Of a DNA stretch of 37,748 bases, positions 9,178 to 16,764 are shown piece by piece. Position numbers and translations under genes: made by a program. Each line of letters opens with the position of its first letter. Positions within the stretch are counted from its first letter, which is position 1. The DNA lies in contig JALHOV010000003.1 of the NCBI GenBank assembly GCA_022842865.1, forward strand, positions 1 to 37,748, in the 5' to 3' direction. Origin of the DNA: Vulcanimicrobiota bacterium (lineage in GTDB: Bacteria > Vulcanimicrobiota > Xenobia > Xenobiales > JADMJV01). The notes under the pieces were generated by a model that was given only the letters and a program-made list of their open reading frames with translations, was not told where the DNA came from and ran no database searches.

Positions 9178-9695
9178 CGCGGGGTGCGGTAGGACTGGCG
9201 GAAGGTTCCGAACTGTAAGCACACCTTCTGGGCGACATAATCCGGCATGGCCAGGAATTTGCCGTGAAAGCAGTGCTCCCACTGGCGGGAGATCCAAAAT
9301 CCGCCCGGGGCGCGCAGACCGATGTCGTTGGCCCAGGTGGGCGGTTCGCCGGGCACGAAAACCGAGTGAGGCACCACCGTGAATTGGGCGAACACGAACT
9401 CGTTCCAGTTGGCTTTGACCAGTGTGTGCGGCAGGCGCAGGTTGTCTTTGCAATTCATCTTGGGCAGCACGATCTGTTCCCGTTCCCAGAGCACCCGACG
9501 GTGGCGTCCGAAGGCCGTCACGATGGGCGGTTCCGTCTCGGCGCTGACCAGCGGCACCAACAGATCGCGCCCGATCTCTACAACCATCGGAGCGACGTGA
9601 GCGTCGATCCAGGGCTGGGAGGGGGGAGTGCGCTTGAGGAGGTCCTGGTGCCACAGGTCGAGCACCAGGGAGCGACTTTCCGAATACAAATCCAT
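9174..9695 (-). CDS. hypothetical protein
   Basis: This 173-residue protein has no signal peptide, no membrane segment and no motif that I recognise. It is rich in aromatic residues and has several Cys/His (MNCKDN, WEHCFHGK) with no clear metal-site spacing. The reading frame is supported by codon use like that of its neighbours and by a convergent end that overlaps the multicopper oxidase stop by exactly 4 bases (TTAG), a junction type repeated across the window. The ATG is at 9695. Nothing ties it to metal handling except position. Confidence 0.65.
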   Translation of the reverse strand: MDLYSESRSLVLDLWHQDLLKRTPPSQPWIDAHVAPMVVEIGRDLLVPLVSAETEPPIVTAFGRHRRVLWEREQIVLPKMNCKDNLRLPHTLVKANWNEFVFAQFTVVPHSVFVPGEPPTWANDIGLRAPGGFWISRQWEHCFHGKFLAMPDYVAQKVCLQFGTFRQSYRTPR

Positions 9696-9775
9696 GGGCC
9701 CAGTCTAGCAAAGCCCCCTGGCGGTGAGGTATGACTCACGTCCCTGTTTTTTGAGCTGCCGCCGGCCCGGACGGG

Positions 9776-9977
9776 TCAGTCGAGCTTCTCGCGCCTTAGG
9801 CCCTCGAGCTCAGCAACGGCTTCAAGATCTTTAGGTCGCCCTGCCGCTCGCTTCACCCTGATAAGTGTGGGCAGATCCAGGCAGAGGCAGCGAGCCCGAA
9901 AAGTTTTTCAGGACTGCATTCGTAAACAAGACGCCGTGACCATGGAGCGTCCCGAGGAGACCGGCGAAATCAACCAT
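9776..9977 (-). pseudogene. nucleotidyltransferase remnant (large internal deletion)
   Basis: Only the two ends of a gene remain. After the ATG at 9977, which overlaps the small gene upstream by 8 bases, the frame reads MVDFAGLLGTLHGHGVLF, like the beginning of stand-alone nucleotidyltransferases (family pattern DFxxLLexLvrHgVeF). The frame then degenerates, and a second frame ends with LDLPTLIRVKRAAGRPKD and a short acidic tail to a TGA at 9776-9778. That is the typical C terminus of the same family (LIrmKRAaGRPKDleAiaeLe). The central part with the GGxA and DxD catalytic motifs is missing, roughly 100 codons, and the two ends are in different frames. Recognition is from remembered family pattern and was not searched. 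Confidence 0.6.
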
Positions 9978-10125
9978 CCGCTCTGGCGGCCCTCTGCAAT
10001 TCTTCAGCGAATTTCTGCAGGTTCATGAGGTTGACCAGTCGCTGCTCGGGGGTCAGCTTCAAATTTTTCCTTAACAAAGTCAGGTCGACATCTTTCAGGT
10101 AGAGTTCAATTACTTCATCGCTCAT
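9970..10125 (-). CDS. small protein partnered with nucleotidyltransferase (antitoxin-like)
   Basis: This 51-residue acidic, helical protein begins MSDEVIELYLKDVDLTLLRK and has the central pattern LTPEQRLVNLMNLQKFAEEL. Proteins of this size and pattern often precede stand-alone nucleotidyltransferases, which fits the remnant that overlaps its 3' end by 8 bases. In those pairs a toxin-antitoxin role has been suspected, but I cannot show one here. The partner is deleted, so the gene is probably an orphan. The start at 10125 fits the family; an ATG at 10134 in the same frame would add three residues. Confidence 0.6.
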   Translation of the reverse strand: MSDEVIELYLKDVDLTLLRKNLKLTPEQRLVNLMNLQKFAEELQRAARADG

Positions 10126-10207
10126 CGTTGGCATTTCCACCCTGCACCCAGTGGATCCCCCGAGCGCAGGTTTTGAACCGCCGACGTCCCGGTCGGGTAG
10201 AAGCTTT

Positions 10208-10859
10208 ATGCTCGCCCTTTCGATCCACTTTCCCCGGCCACGCTCTTCCTTCCGTCACCGCCAGCTGGGTCCGCTGCTGCTAAGCCTTTTGCTGCTCCTG
10301 CCCGCCCAGGCCCGGCGCCAAGGACCAGACACCGCCTGTCAGAGCACCCTTAACAATCTGGCCGCCGCCCTGGAGGAATGGTCCAGCGACCACCGCGGGC
10401 GGCATTCACCACGTCGCTGTCTTTGGCGGGCCGAACTTGCCTGCTTACACAGCCGACGGCGGACTGGTCTCCTGGGGCGCCAATCTTAAGCCTCCCGCCC
10501 AATGTGAGGGCCCCTTGCGCGAGGTGGCCCAGGCCCTCGAGGCCTATCGGCGCAAATGGGGGTTCTATCCCCGGGCCTTGTGGCAACTGCAGCCGCACTA
10601 TCTGGCCGGCAATGGGCGAGTCAGTTGTCCCATGGAGGCACATCTGGCCTGGGATCTGACCTATTTTGAACCCGGTTGGAGTCCGGAAGACGGTTTGACA
10701 CACCGTATTCTTCGAGCAGACAGGCCGGCCCCACGTCCTGTGCCCGAGAACGATGCGCCTCTGGCCTGGACGCTGAGCTTGCTGGTCCTTCAAGGCCAGC
10801 AGATCCCCTTCCCGGGCTGCGTCGCGGGCCGGCACCGAGGTTCCTTGGAGCACGGCTAG
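10208..10859 (+). pseudogene. secreted prepilin-like/CxxxL repeat protein, frameshifted
   Basis: Two frames together describe one protein. The first frame gives a signal peptide (LLLSLLLLLPAQA) and a repeat CQSTLNNLAAALEEWSSDHR, which resembles the CxxNLKNIaTALEmYstDxxGrYP unit common in type IV pilin-like proteins of some poorly sampled phyla. After about 10400 that frame turns to nonsense. Another frame, open to 10859, continues with LPAYTADGG and a second unit (CEGPLREVAQALEAYRRKWG, then FYPRALWQL). Reading from the first to the second frame needs at least one net extra base (or two missing), and possibly more than one change, so decay is more likely than a single sequencing error. The following TTG-start gene begins 24 bases later. 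Confidence 0.6.
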
Positions 10860-10882
10860 CCTGAGGCAGGAGCGGGGCGGGA

Positions 10883-11884
10883 TTGGCGAAACCGGCGTGG
10901 GTGCACAAGCTGAAGAAATGGGCAGGGGCCTTCTTCTGGGGAGGCGCCACCTGGTTGGCCTTCTTGCCCCTGCTCTGGCAATGGGCCGGCGAACGTAACT
11001 GGTTCCTGATTCTGTGCCAGTACGCTCCGCCGGCTCTCTATTTCCTGGCCTGGCTCAAGCTGGCCGGCCTGGCCGCCTTGGCCCGACCTCGACGCGCCTG
11101 GCTGGGTTTGTTACCGCCCTTGCTCTGGCTCGTGCTGGTCTTGCTACCCTTTCGCACCCATCGCCCCGAAACGGGCGACTTCAGCGTGTTGTGCTGGAAC
11201 ATTCAGGCCGGTCTGAGCGGACCGGAGAAAATCGCGGGCATCCTGGCCGAGCAGAAGGTCGACGTCATCGCTCTCCAAGAGGCCCGCATCCCCTCGGCGC
11301 AGCCGGGTGGGGTCGATCCGGTTCCGGCCCTCCTGACCGCCTTAAAATGCCAGGTGGCCCGCGGGGGGGAGCGGGGCGAACTGGTGATTCTCAGTTCGCT
11401 GACGATGCAGAGTCAGCGGCTGCACAACCTGGGGGGTTTGAGCCAGGCGCTGGACGTGCCCTTGGAGCACAAGGGCAAGGTGATTCATGTGCTCGACGTC
11501 CATTTGAGGACCGGCGACCCACAAGGCCTCTTGAGAGCAGAGCCCGCCGTGAGTCGGCGGCGCGTCCAGGTCTCGGCCGCCACCCGGCGTGTCCAGGCCG
11601 ATTCTCTGGCCAGGGTCGTGCAAGAGATCAAGGAGCCGGTGGTGCTGTTGGGGGACTTCAATTCGCCACCCAGTTCCATCGCCTACCGGACCCTGAGCGG
11701 GCAGTTGACCGATACCTTTGCTCAGGCCGGCTGGGGCTGGGGCCTGAGCTTTCCGGCTAACCATCCCTTCTGGCGCATCGACTACATCTGGTGCAAAGGG
11801 CTGACTCCGGTCGGCTGTCAGGTCTTGAACTTGCCGGCTTCTGACCACCGCGCTCTGCTCTGCCACTTCAAGGTGGTCCCCTGA
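10883..11884 (+). CDS. membrane-anchored endonuclease/exonuclease/phosphatase (EEP) family protein
   Basis: This 333-residue protein has about three N-terminal membrane helices (residues 15-90, including TWLAFLPLLWQWAG and LLPPLLWLVLVLLPF) followed by an EEP hydrolase domain. The catalytic motifs are WNIQAG near 105, LQEAR near 131 (metal-binding Glu), LDVHLR near 208, GDFNSPP near 256, RIDYIWCKG near 296 and SDHRAL near 321. The set is complete, so Mg-dependent phosphodiester or phosphate ester hydrolysis is expected, probably outside the membrane; the substrate (lipid headgroup or nucleic acid) is unknown. The start is TTG, with a purine-rich GGAGCGGGGCGGGA just upstream. The next gene follows after two bases. 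Confidence 0.87.
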   Translation: MAKPAWVHKLKKWAGAFFWGGATWLAFLPLLWQWAGERNWFLILCQYAPPALYFLAWLKLAGLAALARPRRAWLGLLPPLLWLVLVLLPFRTHRPETGDFSVLCWNIQAGLSGPEKIAGILAEQKVDVIALQEARIPSAQPGGVDPVPALLTALKCQVARGGERGELVILSSLTMQSQRLHNLGGLSQALDVPLEHKGKVIHVLDVHLRTGDPQGLLRAEPAVSRRRVQVSAATRRVQADSLARVVQEIKEPVVLLGDFNSPPSSIAYRTLSGQLTDTFAQAGWGWGLSFPANHPFWRIDYIWCKGLTPVGCQVLNLPASDHRALLCHFKVVP

Positions 11885-11886
11885 AG

Positions 11887-12666
11887 TTGCTGCGCTGGGC
11901 CATCCAGAGCAACCTGGTCAATGCCGCTGATGTCGATAAGCTGCTGGACGCTTGCCGCCAGCATGGCCGCCCGGCTGTGACCTTCGAAACCATCCCCTTT
12001 TCCAATCAACCGCCCGCTCTTGATTTCGACCAGCCGACCGTTTTTTATGGGGCCACCGGTTGCATGAGCAACGTCTGGCAGGCTGGCACATGGAGTCCGG
12101 GCGTCTTTTTCGACCCCCAGCGGTTTTCGTTTCCCGAGTGGGCTCGGGCCTACCATGGCCACTGCCTGAACGGAGAAGCTCGGGAGATGACGCTGGCCTC
12201 GCTGGCCGCGGAGGAGCACCAACCGGAACGCCTCTTTTTCCTGCGTCCGATCCACGATGACAAGGCTTTCGCGGGCGAGGTCATGGCCTTCGCAGAGATC
12301 CGCAATTGGGTGGGGGAGTTGGACCAGACCGTACTGTCGCCCGACACGCCCATCCTGGTGGCCGAACCGGTGGGCATTTCCCACGAGTGGCGGCTGTTTC
12401 TGGTCGACGGAAAGGTCTCGACCGGCTCTCACTACCGCAGCCGACAGCGTTTGAATGTCTACGCCGGAATTCCCGACGAGGTGATTGAGTTCGCGGAAAA
12501 GCTGGCCCGTGTCTGGCAGCCGGCGCCCGTCTTCGTGCTGGATGTAGCCCGTTCGGGTGACCAGCTTTATGTGGTAGAAATCAACTGCTTTAATAGTTCC
12601 GGCTTTTACGCCAGTGATGTGGCCAAATTGGTCGGTGATGTGTCGAGGTATATAGATGGCGACTGA
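11887..12666 (+). CDS. ATP-grasp domain protein (R2K-like clade)
   Basis: This 259-residue protein resembles the R2K-type ATP-grasp proteins, which are thought to attach amino acids or peptides to other molecules with ATP. Supporting segments are AEPVGISHEWRLFLVDGKV and SHYRSRQRLN (nucleotide-binding strand pair) and FVLDVARSGDQLYVVEINCF, where Asp, Glu and Asn form the expected Mg/ATP site. The N-terminal half (FYGATGCMSNVW onward) would form the pre-ATP-grasp region. The start is TTG at 11887, two bases after the upstream stop, and the end overlaps the monooxygenase by 11 bases. The three genes from 10883 to 14224 look like a single transcript. Confidence 0.75.
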   Translation: MLRWAIQSNLVNAADVDKLLDACRQHGRPAVTFETIPFSNQPPALDFDQPTVFYGATGCMSNVWQAGTWSPGVFFDPQRFSFPEWARAYHGHCLNGEAREMTLASLAAEEHQPERLFFLRPIHDDKAFAGEVMAFAEIRNWVGELDQTVLSPDTPILVAEPVGISHEWRLFLVDGKVSTGSHYRSRQRLNVYAGIPDEVIEFAEKLARVWQPAPVFVLDVARSGDQLYVVEINCFNSSGFYASDVAKLVGDVSRYIDGD

Positions 12667-14224
12667 CGTGATGATCGTGGGGGCAGGACCGGTTGGTTTG
12701 ATGCTGGCCAATCAGCTGCAAAGACGGGGCATTCGCTACCGCCTTCTGGAGAGCCGTCCAGGCCGGGAATACTGGTGCAAGGCCCTGGGCGTCTCGCCCC
12801 GCACCCTCGAGATTTTTGACCAGATGGGCATTCTCAACGAAGCGCTGGCTCATGGACTTTTCTTCACCGCCTCCAACACGGTAGTGGATGGGAAGCGGGT
12901 GGCTCGCCAGGAGATTGCCCCCGATCGACATCCCTACAGTCCGATGGCCATGGGTCAGTTCGACACGGAAGAGATCCTGGAGCGGGATTTGCGTCGGCGA
13001 GGCGGCGGGGTCGAATGGTCAAGTCAAGTCAGCGCTTTTCAGCGCACCGTGAGCGGGGTGGAGGTGGAATGGACCTCACCGGCCGGCGTCCAGAAAGAAC
13101 TTTGCCGCTATCTGGTGGGATGCGACGGAGCCCATAGCCTGGTGCGCAAGTCTCTGGGCCTCACCTTCGAGGGGGAGAAATTCGACCAGCATTTTTTCCT
13201 GGGTGACGTCGAACTCGATTGGCAGCTGTCCCACAGCGAAGTTCACAAGTTCCTGGCGCTCGATGAAGAGGGCCAGTTGAAAAATGTGGTGGTGGTCGTG
13301 CCCATCCCCGGCAACGAGAAGCGCTTTCGTCTGAGCCTGGCCCTGCCTCCTCAACTGGCGGAAAACCCGCTGGAAGCGATGGAGATGCTGCGTGAGGTAT
13401 GTCTGCCGCTGCTGCCCGAAGGAACGAAGATCGACCATCTACGCTGGGCCTCGCACTACAGCATCAGCCACCGGCTGGCCAACAAGTATCGTGAAGGCAA
13501 TTGTTTCCTGGCTGGCGACGCCGCCCACATCCACCCTCCTATCGGAGGTCTGGGCATGAACACGGGCCTGCAAGACGCCTACAACCTGGGCTGGAAGCTG
13601 GCGGCCGTGGTTCGTGGTGAAGCGCTCGACGGATTGCTCGACACCTATCATCAGGAAAGGCATAAGGTCGGTCAGGCAGTGGTCGAGCTGACGGCCGGGC
13701 GGATGAAGGACGTGACGGCCCGGAAAGATCGCGATGAAGGAGCTGAGGAGCGCGCCAATACCCAGTTTTTCGTGAACTACCGGGAGGGCAGGCTGGCCCT
13801 GGGGTCGATTCCTGACGACGACGGAGGGGCCGCTCCCGGAGAGCGGCTGGATTACCTTCAGGGACTGCGTCGTCCAGGATTGGCGGCCAGCCTGCGCCTG
13901 ATCGAGTTTTTGCGTCACGGAGAGTTCCAGTTGATTGGTTACGGTGGCGATTGGCCTGAATTTGCGGCGCTGGCCGACCATTTGCGGGCGGCTTTTGGCA
14001 GTCAGATCTACTGTCTGGCTATCGCCGAACCGGACGGGTCGCAACCTCCCGAGTCGGTGGTATGTCTCCACGACGCCGAAGGCCAGGTGCGCCAGACCTG
14101 GGGTGATGGGCCGGGTGCCATCCTGATCCGGCCCGATGGTTATGTTGGCTGGCGGGGCCGCCCCACCCGCGATTTGGAACTCGACCGTTTCTTGGTTCAG
14201 GTCAGCATCGGCCTGAATCCCTAA
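12656..14224 (+). CDS. FAD-dependent aromatic-ring-type monooxygenase
   Basis: This 522-residue flavoprotein is of the class A hydroxylase family (PheA/TfdB/MhpA-like), which uses NAD(P)H and oxygen to hydroxylate aromatic or polyketide-like substrates. Motifs in order: GAGPVG (9-14) for FAD, the Arg/Glu of LLESRPG, CDGAHSLVRK near 158 (DG motif) and GDAAHIHPPIGGLGMN near 290 (GD motif). A thioredoxin-like C-terminal domain (about 400-522) is also usual for this group. Everything needed for activity is present; the substrate is unknown. The ATG at 12656 lies inside the ATP-grasp gene, so the two products may act in one small-molecule pathway, which is an inference from overlap only. Confidence 0.88.
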   Translation: MATDVMIVGAGPVGLMLANQLQRRGIRYRLLESRPGREYWCKALGVSPRTLEIFDQMGILNEALAHGLFFTASNTVVDGKRVARQEIAPDRHPYSPMAMGQFDTEEILERDLRRRGGGVEWSSQVSAFQRTVSGVEVEWTSPAGVQKELCRYLVGCDGAHSLVRKSLGLTFEGEKFDQHFFLGDVELDWQLSHSEVHKFLALDEEGQLKNVVVVVPIPGNEKRFRLSLALPPQLAENPLEAMEMLREVCLPLLPEGTKIDHLRWASHYSISHRLANKYREGNCFLAGDAAHIHPPIGGLGMNTGLQDAYNLGWKLAAVVRGEALDGLLDTYHQERHKVGQAVVELTAGRMKDVTARKDRDEGAEERANTQFFVNYREGRLALGSIPDDDGGAAPGERLDYLQGLRRPGLAASLRLIEFLRHGEFQLIGYGGDWPEFAALADHLRAAFGSQIYCLAIAEPDGSQPPESVVCLHDAEGQVRQTWGDGPGAILIRPDGYVGWRGRPTRDLELDRFLVQVSIGLNP

Positions 14225-14302
14225 ATTTCTTTCAGACATTTTTCAGGTTTGCGAACTAACTTTCGATGAAAGATTGAGACGAATTCACGGAGGAAAGCAA
14301 AA

Positions 14303-14617
14303 ATGACTCGATTGGGCTTTTACCTGGGCCTCTACCTGGTCCCCGCCCTGCTCTGCCTGGTGCAGCCCGGACATTGGCTGGCTGCGGTAGCAACTGTAGG
14401 TTTTATTCCCGGGCTGTGGCGTAGCCTGCGCCGCGCCCAACGCCGAACCCGCCTGGACCTGAGCGAAATGGTGATGTTCAGTCTCACCACCGCCCTGGTG
14501 GCGGTGGTGGTGGCAAGCGTCTCCGCCGTGCTGGGCTGGGTCAGCCTGCCCTGTTGGACTCTGGTCGCTTTCGAGCAGACTCATCGGCGTGAGCGCCGCC
14601 GCCGCTTTGCATATTAA
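14303..14617 (+). CDS. small membrane protein of unknown function
   Basis: This 104-residue protein has two N-terminal hydrophobic segments (LYLVPALLCLVQP and WLAAVATVGFIPGLW), a short basic loop (RRAQRRTR) and two more hydrophobic stretches (VMFSLTTALVAVVVASVSAVLGW). It ends with a basic tail. I do not recognise a family. A ribosome site GGAGG at 14290-14294, eight bases before the ATG, supports the start. It is separated from the preceding gene by 78 bases of lower-GC sequence that may hold a promoter, and lies at the head of the run leading to xseA. Confidence 0.65.
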   Translation: MTRLGFYLGLYLVPALLCLVQPGHWLAAVATVGFIPGLWRSLRRAQRRTRLDLSEMVMFSLTTALVAVVVASVSAVLGWVSLPCWTLVAFEQTHRRERRRRFAY

Positions 14618-14676
14618 TGGCAGGTCTGTCTCCTGGTAACGAGAAGTCGCCAGCAGCTTAAACTCTTGGAGGTCCC

Positions 14677-15216
14677 TTGTCTGAAGAAGTTGCCCCTGAC
14701 GCCGAAGTGTCCGCTCCTCCAGCTACTCCCCTCTCGATGGAGGAGCGAGTCGCTTACCTGGAAGCGCAAAACGAGGGCCTGAAGCGCGTGGGACTGTTGG
14801 GACTGGTGTTGGTGTTGATGTTGGGGGCTATCCTGGTGCACCAGACTTATAGTGACCTGCGCAGCAGCACCACTCGGGCGGTGACCCTGTTGAGTGATCA
14901 AGACCAGCTTTCGTCGGCCATCACGGTGGATGCGCAGGGGCGAACCCAGTTCCTCCAAGCACGTTATGGGACGATGGCTTCCGCCACGAATCTACCCGAC
15001 GGTTTTCGCGGTTATGCGTTCTACGACAGCGACGGCATGCCCCGCGTGATGATTGGCGAGACCACGGAAAAGCATACCGTCTTCCAGGTGTTGGATCCGG
15101 TGCGTGGCGTCTCCTTCGACCCCTTCGAGGACGTCAAAAGCGCGCCTCCGGCCAAACCCGCTCCGGACAAGGCTCCGGCGCCTCAAGGAAGTCCGAGCCC
15201 CCAACCCACGCCTTGA
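14677..15216 (+). CDS. membrane-anchored hypothetical protein
   Basis: This 179-residue protein has an acidic/proline-rich N terminus, a short coiled-coil-like stretch (MEERVAYLEAQNEGLKR), one membrane segment (VGLLGLVLVLMLGAILV) and an exposed domain. It ends in a Pro/Ala/Lys-rich tail. The exposed domain contains a strand-rich part (GFRGYAFYDSDGMPRVMIGE) that looks like a sensor or beta-propeller blade-type repeat, but I cannot name it. The start is TTG at 14677 behind a strong TTGGAGGT ribosome site. Its TGA overlaps the TTG start of xseA (TTGA, 15213-15216), so it is translated together with xseA. Confidence 0.68.
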   Translation: MSEEVAPDAEVSAPPATPLSMEERVAYLEAQNEGLKRVGLLGLVLVLMLGAILVHQTYSDLRSSTTRAVTLLSDQDQLSSAITVDAQGRTQFLQARYGTMASATNLPDGFRGYAFYDSDGMPRVMIGETTEKHTVFQVLDPVRGVSFDPFEDVKSAPPAKPAPDKAPAPQGSPSPQPTP

Positions 15217-16562
15217 TTCAAGCCCGTTCCGTCACTCAGTTGTTGGGGCAGTTGCGCACCCAGCTGAATCGGGATTTTCGGGAAGTCTGGGTGCGGGCCG
15301 AAGTGTCGCAGCTCTCCGCTTCTCCGCAAGGTCACCTCTATTTTACCCTCAAGGACCGTCAGGCTTTGGTGACCGCCGTGGTCTGGTCGAAGCAGCGCCA
15401 ACTGCTGGATTTCGCCCCTACTGAAGGCATGAACGTATTAGCCCAGGGAAGCCTGGTCGTCTACTCGCCTCGCGGTCAGCTGCAGTTCGTGGTGGAACAG
15501 TTGATCCCGGACGGCGTGGGCCAGTATTTCGTGGCTCTGGAGCAACTCAAGCAAAAGCTTATCCAGGAGGGCCTTTTCGAGGTCAGCCGCAAGCGTCCGC
15601 TTCCTTTCCTCCCCAGGCGGGTGGGAGTGGTCACCTCGCCGGAGGGCGCGGTTTGGCACGATATCCGCACCACCCTGGAACGCCGCAACCCGGGGGTGCA
15701 GCTGATTCTCTCGCCTTCCCCGGTGCAGGGTCCGCAAGCCACCGGCCGCCTGATTCGCGCCCTGACCCTTCTCACCCGAGCCAATGTGGACGTGGTCATC
15801 CTGGCGCGCGGCGGTGGTTCCTGGGAAGACCTGATCGCCTTCAACAGTGAACCGTTGGTGCGCTTTCTGGCCACCTACCCCTTGCCCGTCATTGCGGCTA
15901 TCGGTCACGAAACCGATCTCAGCCTGGTTGACCAGGTGGCCGACCGGCGCGCCCCGACCCCCACTGCGGCGGCCGAGCTGGTGGCTCCCGAGCGCGAGCA
16001 ATTGTTAAGAGAACTGAATATGATTCAAGGACGCTTGCGCCAGGCGTTGCTGCAGCGAGTCCAACGCCAGCGCGAGATCCTGGATAGTTTAAGCCAGCGC
16101 CCCTGCTTTCTCGAGCCGGAACGCCTTTGGGAACAGCCGCGCCGGCTCCAGGAACAGCTGGAACAGGCTCTGCGCGAGGCTTTGCGGGCTCGTGCCGGCC
16201 TGGAACGGCAGCGCTGGCGTTCCCTCCAGGCCAAGCTGCAACCCCTGCAACTACAGGGCGTAGTTCAGTTGCAGCGCGAGCAACTGGCTAATTTAGGGGA
16301 AAAGTTGCGGGTCGCACTGCCTCGGACGCTGGATAGGAAAAGAGCTGAACTCCACGAGCAGCGCCAAATGTTGCAGACACTCTCGCCTCAACGCGTGCTG
16401 GAACGTGGTTACGCCCTCTGTCTCGACGATCGGGGCCAGTTGGTGACCAGTGTCTCCGGCAGGAAAGACCATGACCAACTGGAAATCCGTCTCGCTGACG
16501 GCCGCATGGAGTGCGTCGTGGAGCAAGTTTTTCCGCAATCAGAGGATTCTTCTCGTGACTGA
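15213..16562 (+). CDS. xseA: exodeoxyribonuclease VII large subunit
   Basis: XseA is the catalytic subunit of exonuclease VII, which cuts single-stranded DNA from both ends into oligonucleotides. At 449 residues it has the usual length. An N-terminal OB-fold (about residues 5-100) is followed by the catalytic region with GVVTSPEGAVWHDI, ARGGGSWEDLIAFN and IGHETDLSLVDQVADRRAPT, which are the family hallmarks. A long helical, Gln/Arg-rich part (about 255-410) then carries the small-subunit docking region. The TTG start overlaps the upstream TGA by 4 bases, and the 3' end overlaps xseB by 8 bases, the usual coupling for these subunits. Confidence 0.96.
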   Translation: MIQARSVTQLLGQLRTQLNRDFREVWVRAEVSQLSASPQGHLYFTLKDRQALVTAVVWSKQRQLLDFAPTEGMNVLAQGSLVVYSPRGQLQFVVEQLIPDGVGQYFVALEQLKQKLIQEGLFEVSRKRPLPFLPRRVGVVTSPEGAVWHDIRTTLERRNPGVQLILSPSPVQGPQATGRLIRALTLLTRANVDVVILARGGGSWEDLIAFNSEPLVRFLATYPLPVIAAIGHETDLSLVDQVADRRAPTPTAAAELVAPEREQLLRELNMIQGRLRQALLQRVQRQREILDSLSQRPCFLEPERLWEQPRRLQEQLEQALREALRARAGLERQRWRSLQAKLQPLQLQGVVQLQREQLANLGEKLRVALPRTLDRKRAELHEQRQMLQTLSPQRVLERGYALCLDDRGQLVTSVSGRKDHDQLEIRLADGRMECVVEQVFPQSEDSSRD

Positions 16563-16764
16563 AACCAGCTATGAACAAGCATTGGACCAATTGCGCCGCA
16601 TTGTGCAACAGCTCGAATCCGGCCAGCAAGGCCTGGAGCAATCCCTACAACTTTTCGAACAAGGAATTGAACTGACGCGCTTTTGTGATGGCAAACTCGC
16701 CTCGGTGGAAGACCGGGTCAAGATTTTGCTCTCCCGCAATCAGAGCCAGGACCTGACCGCTTGA
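16555..16764 (+). CDS. xseB: exodeoxyribonuclease VII small subunit
   Basis: XseB is a helical-hairpin protein that binds several copies per large subunit. This one has 69 residues, normal for the family, with the typical pattern SYEQALDQLRRIVQQLESGQ and LEQSLQLFEQGIEL. A longer open frame starts at 16450, but it would lie mostly inside xseA and lacks family resemblance. The GTG at 16555 (VTETSYEQ) is therefore taken as the start. It overlaps xseA by 8 bases and the ispA TTG start by 4 (TTGA). Confidence 0.93.
   Translation: MTETSYEQALDQLRRIVQQLESGQQGLEQSLQLFEQGIELTRFCDGKLASVEDRVKILLSRNQSQDLTA

Noticed and set aside
10151..10207. Coding start of the prepilin-like gene at GTG 10151
   Set aside because: The extra residues (SAGFEPPTSRSGRSF) look like the translation of a tRNA complement and the signal peptide starts at 10208.
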